From QHXW01 sp963752965 (GTDB taxonomy: Bacteria; Acidobacteriota; Terriglobia; Bryobacterales; Bryobacteraceae), in the NCBI GenBank assembly GCA_963752965.1, contig CAVWAJ010000009.1, positions 372,001-436,000 on the forward strand: a stretch of 64,000 bases of DNA, read 5' to 3'. Positions within the stretch are counted from its first letter, which is position 1. Every line of letters starts with the position of its first letter. The position numbers and the translations under genes are program-made. The notes under the pieces are model-generated. The model made no database searches. It was not told the DNA's origin and worked only from the letters and a program-made list of their open reading frames with translations. This document shows, piece by piece, positions 58,077 to 64,000 of this stretch.

Positions 58077-59016
58077 CTTTCCCGATGAGCGTTTTGTATT
58101 GCAGCGCCTTCCCTATCAGTAGAGCCATCACAACAAGCGTGAAAATGTCCTGCGACTCCCGGTTGTTCCAGCGGAACTGAAATTCGTCCAGGTACCGTTG
58201 CAAGTGCTTTATTGAGACCTGATGGAATGAGCCTATCAGGCCGCGCTTGAAGAGGCCCCAGTAGCCGTCAATCGTGCCCGTGTGAACGTCGCCGCGCACC
58301 CATTCCTTTTCCGAGTGGTTGACTATTTCGTGGTGCTGGATGTTCTTCGGCATGCGCTTGTACATCGCGCTTTCGTCCGTGTAAACCTTGGCCTCTATCG
58401 AGATGTTATCGCGCAGCTTTTTGATGATGTGGAAGCGGTTCACGTGAGGAAGGTGCCAGGTCCGAACCTTACCGCCGCGCTCGACAATACCGAACACGGG
58501 TTCCTTGTCCCAACGCTCTCGCTGGCGTCGCTTGTCGTACTTGCCGCCGATGTAGGTTTCGTCGGCTTCAACCTCGCCCGTGAATCGAGCAGTAGGCACG
58601 CCCTGTAAGCCCATCGCTTCTCGAATGCGATGGCCGAGGTACCAAGCGGTCTGATACGAGACATCGAGGTCACGTTGCATCTGCTTCGCCGGAAGTCCCT
58701 TTTTTGCATTGACCATGAGCGCCACCGCGAGCAGCCATTTTTCGAGCGGCAGGTGTGTGTCGTGAAAGATCGTGCCGGTTGTCGCGGTGAACTGATGCTT
58801 ACAGGTTGGCTCCAAACACTCGTACAAATAGCGCAGCGGGCCGGGCTTAACGGCACCCGTCTTGCGATCTTTACGGTTTGTGCGCGAGGAGTACTTGGAG
58901 ATGCGGTTTCCGCCGCACATTAGGCAGCGCACGCCATCCGGCCAACGCAGGTGTTCCAGGTAATCCAGCGCGGCTTCTTCGCTGGAAAACCGTTTGGCGG
59001 CATCTATGATGTTCAT
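58027..59016 (-). CDS. IS1595-family transposase
   Basis: About 329 residues starting MNIIDAAKRFSSEEAALDYL. An N-terminal zinc ribbon (CLMCGGNRISKY, then YECLEPTCKHQFTATTGTIF) is typical of the family, followed by the DDE-type core: EADETYIGGKYDK, VYTDESAMYKRM, and HTGTIDGYWGLFKRGL, with a conserved C-terminal WNNRE. It appears intact. The upstream ATG at 59055 would begin within the right terminal repeat. Confidence 0.92.
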   Translation of the reverse strand: MNIIDAAKRFSSEEAALDYLEHLRWPDGVRCLMCGGNRISKYSSRTNRKDRKTGAVKPGPLRYLYECLEPTCKHQFTATTGTIFHDTHLPLEKWLLAVALMVNAKKGLPAKQMQRDLDVSYQTAWYLGHRIREAMGLQGVPTARFTGEVEADETYIGGKYDKRRQRERWDKEPVFGIVERGGKVRTWHLPHVNRFHIIKKLRDNISIEAKVYTDESAMYKRMPKNIQHHEIVNHSEKEWVRGDVHTGTIDGYWGLFKRGLIGSFHQVSIKHLQRYLDEFQFRWNNRESQDIFTLVVMALLIGKALQYKTLIGKVSEPASPSSDDPDVPF

Positions 59017-59078
59017 GACTAGATGTAGTATGCAGCTTTCCCGCTCCTGTGTCAACTAGATAATCACTCTACCTTTCG

Positions 59079-59501
59079 GTTCCGGTGATCAGTTTCAGCG
59101 TGGCCAAGGGCGGCGACTACATCGATTCAAGCGCGGCGGCGGCGATTCGAGACCTCGGCACCAGCGTACGGGTCGAAAAGGAACATGGGTTCCGCTTCAA
59201 CGGTTTCTTCGAGAACAAGATCTATCATGCGCTGAGCGTATATTACGACGACGTGATCCAGACGTTGGTGAAATCGATGCGCGACGCCTTTTCCAATGCG
59301 GCGCAACTGCCCAAGCTCAAGCAGCCGGTGCCGCTGGTATTGAGCGGCGGGACGGCGATGCCACCGGGCTTCCAGGAACGTTTCGAGAAAGCGTTGCGCG
59401 CGAGCGAATTTCCCATCGCACTATCGGAAATCCGGACGGCCTCGGAGCCGCTGCATTCCGCGGCCAAAGGCACACTGGTAGCGGCACTCTGCGAGATGTA
59501 A
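59079..59501 (+). pseudogene. Actin-like ATPase, C-terminal part
   Basis: 140 residues continuing the frame from 56173: SVAKGGDYIDSSAAAAIRDL, NKIYHALSVYYDDVIQTLVK, and the adenosine-binding loop VPLVLSGGTAMPPGF near the end, typical of actin/MreB/Hsp70 folds. It has no proper start of its own except an internal GTG/ATG region after the element (a frame opens at 59085), so a free C-terminal fragment is unlikely to be functional. Confidence 0.85.
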
Positions 59502-59514
59502 CCGGGACGTTTGG

Positions 59515-60126
59515 CTAACGCTGGCCGCCCGGATCCGTGGGGACAGGCGCAGGCGGCGTGATGGGAACAGGGGCCGGAGTCTCCGGCATCGCAGCCGGTG
59601 GAGCAGGTACCGGACTCGGCGCTACGGGCGCAGTACGAGCCGGCGCTACGGCGGGCGCGTCTCCGTGTTTAGCGCCGAGGCCCAGAGCCATGAGCGAGAG
59701 CGAATTCAATTTCCCCGTCGCTTCCAGGCTCTGATCCTGCTGGAACCGCCGCAGGGCGTCGGTGGATTCGGCATCCCACACCCCGCTCGGGTCCTTCTTC
59801 AAATAGCCACGCTCGGCCAGAGCGGATTGAATCTCCTTGTAACGGTCGGGCGTTGGCGCCAGTTGCCGGGAGCGCCAGGTTTGCGCACTCTTGGAGCGCG
59901 ATCCCTTGCCGCGCTTCGCGGAGGCCTTCGAACTGCTGCCCTTCTTGGCAACCGTTTTGCCACTCTTAGCAGCCGTTTTGCCGCGGCGGGAAGATTTGCG
60001 CGTTGTTTTTGACTTTGTGGTTTTCTTGGTGGGAGCAGCGCTGGATTTCTTCGGCGCCGCGGTATCGGCCGCGCCGTACGAGAGCGTAGTTGCCAGCGCC
60101 AGAAGTGCCGCGATTCGCAAAATCAA
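59515..60126 (-). CDS. Secreted peptidoglycan-binding protein with Lys-rich linker
   Basis: 203 residues with a signal peptide (LRIAALLALATTLSYGAA). A very basic Lys/Ser/Ala-rich segment (about 25-85) is followed by a PG_binding_1 domain (YKEIQSALAERGYLKKDPSG, DALRRFQQDQSLEATGKLN) and a Pro/Ala-rich tail. It would bind the cell wall from the periplasm; the basic linker could contact anionic polymers. It lies just downstream of, and convergent to, the actin-like gene. Confidence 0.85.
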   Translation of the reverse strand: MILRIAALLALATTLSYGAADTAAPKKSSAAPTKKTTKSKTTRKSSRRGKTAAKSGKTVAKKGSSSKASAKRGKGSRSKSAQTWRSRQLAPTPDRYKEIQSALAERGYLKKDPSGVWDAESTDALRRFQQDQSLEATGKLNSLSLMALGLGAKHGDAPAVAPARTAPVAPSPVPAPPAAMPETPAPVPITPPAPVPTDPGGQR

Positions 60127-60140
60127 ATCCCCCTGCAGAC

Positions 60141-60173
60141 AAAATGAAAGGGGCAGGCCGCAAAGCCTGCCCC
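60141..60173 (-). terminator. Intrinsic terminator after the DegP-like gene
   Basis: GGGGCAGGC (60150-60158) and GCCTGCCCC (60165-60173) form a perfect 9-bp stem with a 6-base loop, followed on the minus strand by TTTCATTTT (60141-60149). Confidence 0.8.
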
Positions 60174-60188
60174 GAGAGACACTGCGTG

Positions 60189-61811
60189 TTACTGCGCGTT
60201 AGCCGGGAGTGTACCCGACGGGAACTGCTGTACCCATTGCGGATTCTGACCGCGGCCGGTGGCGCGCATCACCTGAAACGCCACGGCTTGGCCGGGTTTG
60301 AGCGTGCTTTCAATCCGCGCCAGCTCCTCGTTGGAAGCGACCGGATGCCCGTTGATGCTGGTGATGATGTCATTGGGCTGCAGCCCACAATCTTCGGCGA
60401 ACGAATCCGGATCGACTTGGCTGACCAGGACACCGGCCGGGCCTTTATACCCCAGATTCTGCCGCAGAGAGTCGTTCAGGTTCTGGATGCGCATGCCGAA
60501 CTTCACTTGGGTTCCCTCGCCAGGTTCGGAGGGCTCACTGCGCTGCCCAGACATGCGGTCGGCGAATACTTTGTTCCGGTCGCCGATGACCACGTTGCAA
60601 TTCTCCGTCTTGCCGTTGCGCAAGACCGTGATCTTCATGGTCTCGCCGATGGACGCGTCAGCCACATGATCCATCAGCTCCTGGCCGCGTGTGACCGGCT
60701 TTCCATCGAGCGCGGTGATGATGTCGCCCACCTGGACGCCGCCCTTCTCCGCAGGCCCGCCCGGCGTCACTTGCTGCACAAAGATGCCACGCGAACCACC
60801 ATAAGCCTTCACTAATTCGTAGTTTTTGTCGTCGATAGCGTTGAACTGGATCCCAATCGAACCACGGGTGACTTTGCCGGTCTTGATGATCTGGTTATAA
60901 ATCTTGACCGCCGTATTGATGGGGAGCGCGAAACCGATTCCCTGATACCCGCCGCTGCGGCTGGCGATCATGGTGTTGATGCCGACGACCTCACCGTTGA
61001 TGTTGAGCAGCGGCCCGCCGCTATTGCCCGGGTTGATGGCGGCGTCGGTTTGAAGGAAGTGCTGGAATCCGGTATTCAATTGATCCTCACCGGGAAGATC
61101 GCGCGATTTGGCGCTGATGATGCCCGCCGTAACGGTCTCATCGAAATCGAACGGAGAGCCGATCGCTACCGCCCAGTCGCCGACTTGCACGGCGTCGGAA
61201 TTGCCGATCTTCGCGGCCACCAGATTGGTGCGGTCCACTTTCAGCACGGCCACATCAGTGGCTGAATCGGTGCCAATGACTTTGGCTTCATATTCGGTCG
61301 GATCGTTGTTGAACTTGACCTTGACGCGCGTGGCTTTCTCAACCACGTGATTGTTGGTCAGGATGTAACCGTTCTTATCCACGACGACGCCGGAACCCAG
61401 GGCGTAACTCTTGCGTGCGCCCTGCTCCTGCTGCGGTCCGCCGCCGAACGGGCTGCCGAAGAAGCGCTGGAAGAAGTCCTGCATCCCGTTGTCATCGTCT
61501 TCTTCGTCGGGGTCCTGCTGTTGCTGCCGCTTATGCATCTGCTGCTGAGAGTGCGGCTTAGGCGCGTACTCACTGGAAATGTGTACTACCGACGGCTCCA
61601 ACTGCTTCGCCAATTGCGAAAATGCATTGGATAGCTGCGCCGGATTCGGCGGGATCACGAGAGGCGTCGCCCCTGGAGCCACGGCTTGCTCTTTTGCGGC
61701 CTTAACCCCGGTCGACACCAGTGTGCCGATCACGACGCCAATCGACAAAGTGAACAGAATCAGGCTGAAGGACAGAAGCTTCTGCCTTCGGATCTTGTCA
61801 AAGAAACTCAT
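60189..61811 (-). CDS. DegP/HtrA-type periplasmic serine protease
   Basis: 540 residues. A membrane/signal helix (LLSFSLILFTLSIGVVIGTL) follows the basic start. The trypsin-like triad is His in LTNNHVVEK, Asp in DSATDVAVLKVD and Ser in INPGNSGGPLLN. Two PDZ domains follow (GIFVQQVTPGGPAEKGGVQ and GVLVSQVDPDSFAEDCGLQ). The Gln/Asp-rich loop between the signal and protease domain (about 95-140) is the long LA loop of HtrA proteases. It degrades or refolds misfolded envelope proteins. The ATG at 61811 has AGGAG upstream. Confidence 0.93.
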   Translation of the reverse strand: MSFFDKIRRQKLLSFSLILFTLSIGVVIGTLVSTGVKAAKEQAVAPGATPLVIPPNPAQLSNAFSQLAKQLEPSVVHISSEYAPKPHSQQQMHKRQQQQDPDEEDDDNGMQDFFQRFFGSPFGGGPQQEQGARKSYALGSGVVVDKNGYILTNNHVVEKATRVKVKFNNDPTEYEAKVIGTDSATDVAVLKVDRTNLVAAKIGNSDAVQVGDWAVAIGSPFDFDETVTAGIISAKSRDLPGEDQLNTGFQHFLQTDAAINPGNSGGPLLNINGEVVGINTMIASRSGGYQGIGFALPINTAVKIYNQIIKTGKVTRGSIGIQFNAIDDKNYELVKAYGGSRGIFVQQVTPGGPAEKGGVQVGDIITALDGKPVTRGQELMDHVADASIGETMKITVLRNGKTENCNVVIGDRNKVFADRMSGQRSEPSEPGEGTQVKFGMRIQNLNDSLRQNLGYKGPAGVLVSQVDPDSFAEDCGLQPNDIITSINGHPVASNEELARIESTLKPGQAVAFQVMRATGRGQNPQWVQQFPSGTLPANAQ

Positions 61812-61847
61812 GTGTTTGGAACTCCTCAAGAGCCGCAATTGTTCTTA

Positions 61848-62792
61848 TTATAACTCGGAATTTGCGCCTCCACTTGATAGATGTTCTGTGGAATGAACAC
61901 GTTTCAGTTCCACAGTTAAGATTCCACAAAGAATCAACCCGGCCCCCACAACGGCCCTCCGGGAAAGGACTTCGCCCAACAGCATAAACGAGGTCAGCCA
62001 CGCGATCACCGGCTCGAGCGCATAAATCAAGGCAGTGCGCATAGGCGTTGTGTGCTGTTGCGCCCAAGCCTGCACCGTGAACGCCAGCGCCGTGGCCAAC
62101 AGCCCGGTGAGGCCCAGAGCGGCCAGCACAACCGGGCTCGGATGTATCACGGGCGTTTCGACCCACCAGAAAGTTGTCAGACCGAGCACCGCCGCCACCA
62201 CCACCTGCATGAGCGACAACGACTCAAAGCCGATCCGCCCGGAGTAGTGCCCCACGGCAATGATGTGCGCCGCGAAAGCGACAGCGCAGAGCAATGTCAG
62301 CCAATCTCCTCGTCCGATGGTCAACGTATCACCCTGAAGCGTCATCAGCCCCATGCCAGCGGTGGCGCATAGCGCACCGGCCAACTCAAAAAACCGCGGC
62401 CTACTCAAATAGACGAGGCACGTGAGCAAAGGTACCAAGGGGATGGCGAGACCGGTGATGAACGCGGACTTGGATGCGGTGGTGAATTGCAGGCCCACGG
62501 TTTGGAACAGGTAGCCGGCAAAAAGGCAGCCTCCGGCGATGAGGCCGCCGCGCGTGGGGCGGAAGCGCGCGCGCCCGCGGAACAAAAGCGCCAGGGCCAC
62601 GGAGGCAATGCCGAAGCGGATGGTGAGAAACAGGATGGGCGAGATGTTTTTCAGCGCCGCCTGCACCAGCACAAACGTCGAGCCCCAGATGAGCGTATTG
62701 CCGGCTAGCGCGGCATCGGCACGCCAGGTGCGTGCTTGCGCGCGAACTCCTGCTCCACAGGGAAGAAGAATGCCCTCGCCCTCAGGCGTCAT
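61848..62792 (-). CDS. EamA/DMT-family membrane transporter
   Basis: 314 residues with about ten hydrophobic helices in two repeats (NTLIWGSTFVLVQAALKNIS, LFAGYLFQTVGLQFTTASKS, and ALAFTVQAWAQQHTTPMRTA with LIYALEPVIAW), the drug/metabolite exporter pattern. The first 20 residues look untypical, so the true start may be a little further in. The substrate is unknown. Its start overlaps the upstream peptidase stop by 4 bases, so the two are coupled; a peptide or amino-acid product could be exported. Confidence 0.88.
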   Translation of the reverse strand: MTPEGEGILLPCGAGVRAQARTWRADAALAGNTLIWGSTFVLVQAALKNISPILFLTIRFGIASVALALLFRGRARFRPTRGGLIAGGCLFAGYLFQTVGLQFTTASKSAFITGLAIPLVPLLTCLVYLSRPRFFELAGALCATAGMGLMTLQGDTLTIGRGDWLTLLCAVAFAAHIIAVGHYSGRIGFESLSLMQVVVAAVLGLTTFWWVETPVIHPSPVVLAALGLTGLLATALAFTVQAWAQQHTTPMRTALIYALEPVIAWLTSFMLLGEVLSRRAVVGAGLILCGILTVELKRVHSTEHLSSGGANSEL

Positions 62793-64000
62793 TCGGCGTT
62801 TCGTGGGCCGCGCAGCAGAAGACTGAGCGTCAGGAAAATGCGTTTCAGCCCGAGGTCACGGCCCTCGGGGTTGTACCATTCTTTGGCGGTGTGGGCGCCG
62901 CCGCCCAGCCCCCCGGTGCCGATCGAAATGGCGGGAATGCCGAGCGACAGCGGGATATTGGCGTCGGTGGAAGAGCAATCGAGACGCGAGCGGATGCCCA
63001 GGTACGCATCCACGGCCCGGATATAACTCAAGACCGGGGTCTGCTGGTCCAGCTCCCCCGCGGGACGCGAGCCGATTTCCTTGATTTTCGCCGTCACTTT
63101 GCCGCCGGTCGCGCGCTGGTTTTCCTGCTCCTGCGCCCGCTCCACGGCGGAGTTCAACAGCGCGACCAGCTCATCCATCTTTTCATTGCTTTCGGAACGG
63201 ATGTCGACCTTGGCACGGGCCAGCGCGGGAATGGAGTTGATGCTGGTGCCACCGTCGATGAGGCCGACATTCAGTGACGCGCGCGGCAATCCGTTCACCT
63301 TGGCCTCGGAAAAAAGCGCGACCGCGCGGCTCAGCGCGTGGACCGGATTGCCAACGCCGTAGTCGCTCCAACTGTGGCCGCCCGGGCCGGTGATGGTGAC
63401 TTCGAAGCGGCGGCTGCCGAGCGCGCGCGTGGTGATGTGTTCGGTGGAAGCGCCATCCAGAACGAGAAAAGCTGCGACCTCGCGAGCCAGATCGGACTTG
63501 CACAGCCAGCGCATACCGGTGAGGTTGCCTTCACCCTCCTCGCCGATATTGCCGATGAGCACCGGCTCGGCGTGAACATCCTCGATTTCGGGCGACGCCT
63601 TCATGGCGCGTGCGATGGCGAGCAGCGCGGCGAGACCGGCGCCGTTGTCGGAAACACCGGGGCCGTGGAGGTTGCCATCCGGCCCGACCGTGATGTCTTC
63701 CTTGGTGCGTGGCGCGAGGACCGTATCCAGATGCGCGGTGACCGCGATGTACGGGCCGCGCGGCTTTTCGTTGGCAAACGCCACGACATTGCCGGCGCGG
63801 TCAATCTGCGCTTTCCATCCAAAGCCGCGAAGCTGGGCGGCCATCCACTCGGCGCGCTGCTGTTCAAGGAAGGTGGCGGCGGGGATGCGGCAGAGCTCGA
63901 GCTGAATTTCGTTGATCCACTGCTTCTCCCGCGTGAACCATTGCAGACACTCCCGCACACCGCGCAGTTGCGCAACCCCTGCGACGGGAACCAACGTGGG
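62789..64000 (-). CDS. M20-family metallopeptidase, possibly truncated by window edge
   Basis: A zinc-dependent aminopeptidase/dipeptidase-like enzyme. Metal ligands are seen in VTAHLDTVLAPR (His/Asp), GPGVSDNGAGLAALLAIA (bridging Asp), IGNIGEEGEGNLTG (Glu pair), DGASTEH and GGLGGGAHTAKEW (last His). The dimerisation/lid domain His is in GPGGHSWSDYG. No signal peptide is visible, so it should be cytosolic. The frame has no stop before the window end; a TTG at 63994 is possible, but the real start may lie outside. Confidence 0.88.
   Translation of the reverse strand, partial: PTLVPVAGVAQLRGVRECLQWFTREKQWINEIQLELCRIPAATFLEQQRAEWMAAQLRGFGWKAQIDRAGNVVAFANEKPRGPYIAVTAHLDTVLAPRTKEDITVGPDGNLHGPGVSDNGAGLAALLAIARAMKASPEIEDVHAEPVLIGNIGEEGEGNLTGMRWLCKSDLAREVAAFLVLDGASTEHITTRALGSRRFEVTITGPGGHSWSDYGVGNPVHALSRAVALFSEAKVNGLPRASLNVGLIDGGTSINSIPALARAKVDIRSESNEKMDELVALLNSAVERAQEQENQRATGGKVTAKIKEIGSRPAGELDQQTPVLSYIRAVDAYLGIRSRLDCSSTDANIPLSLGIPAISIGTGGLGGGAHTAKEWYNPEGRDLGLKRIFLTLSLLLRGPRNAE

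Larger units (their letters stand above)
56174..59070 (-). mobile_element. IS1595-family element with passenger genes
   Basis: A 2897-bp element. The 8-bp target duplication ACCTTTCG is perfect (56166-56173 and 59071-59078), with two further matching bases outside it. The left end TGAGTATCTATTTTACACAG and the right end read inward (AGAGTGATTATCTAG, then TTGACACAGGAG) are imperfect inverted repeats that share ATCTA and ACACAGGAG. It carries a transposase with zinc ribbon near its right end, and passenger content: an 80-residue protein, a 64-residue membrane protein, a tRNA-like gene, a 199-residue protein and a 52-residue protein. Members of this IS family are known to carry passengers. Confidence 0.9.

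Overview
The window looks like chromosomal DNA of a GC-rich soil acidobacterium of the Solibacter/Bryobacter type. The reasons are a secreted NHL-repeat protein ending in the Solibacter-type TIGR03437 domain (44990-47587), an ECF sigma factor paired with a membrane Ser/Thr kinase, RraA-like, BNR and sugar-isomerase proteins with export signals, and many small toxin-antitoxin loci. This placement is inferred from gene content; there is no rRNA in the window.

Layout. 1-13.5 kb, minus strand: kinase and ECF sigma pair, then rplA-rplJ-rplL-(promoter)-rpoB-rpoC ending in a clear intrinsic terminator. rplK is not next to rplA. 13.7-15.7 kb: a hypothetical gene and two toxin-antitoxin pairs (HicAB, MazEF). 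15.8-17.3 kb: a hypothetical and an exported sugar isomerase-like protein. 17.4-21.1 kb: two IS3-family elements that interrupt two adjacent, divergent small genes; both host genes can be reassembled from their flanks. 21.5-38.1 kb: housekeeping and secreted enzymes (pyk, uppP, ftsK, a frame-shifted BNR protein, an RraA-like protein, pgk, a glycosidase-like protein, a VOC protein, carbamoyltransferase-glnS, gltX). 38.3-40.5 kb: two VapBC-type pairs, the second lying between two 387-bp direct repeats that each carry a ribbon-helix-helix gene. 40.6-53.0 kb: membrane and secreted proteins, an enolase-superfamily dehydratase, a thiD operon, a matrixin protease, and an operon of amidohydrolase, amino-sugar-type kinase and M20 peptidase.

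53.5-59.5 kb is the most unusual part. Two tandem cassettes each encode a coiled-coil protein beginning MQNKWFQF and a 52-residue membrane miniprotein. They are followed by a gene for an actin-like ATPase. I do not recognise this combination and propose it as an undescribed actin-family cytoskeletal or segregation module. In this genome the ATPase gene is split by a 2.9-kb passenger-carrying IS1595-family element with a perfect 8-bp target duplication, and removing the element restores one reading frame. The element carries a tRNA-like gene with an 8-bp acceptor stem, 4-bp T stem, long variable arm, G73 and anticodon UAU, which are the features of an 'allo-tRNA'.

59.5-64 kb, minus strand: a peptidoglycan-binding protein, a DegP/HtrA protease, an EamA transporter and an M20-type peptidase that reaches the window edge.

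Translation starts were adjusted where family length, Shine-Dalgarno sites or promoter position argued for it. Several genes have a TATAAT-like box only 6-10 bases before the start codon, which suggests leaderless or nearly leaderless transcripts.
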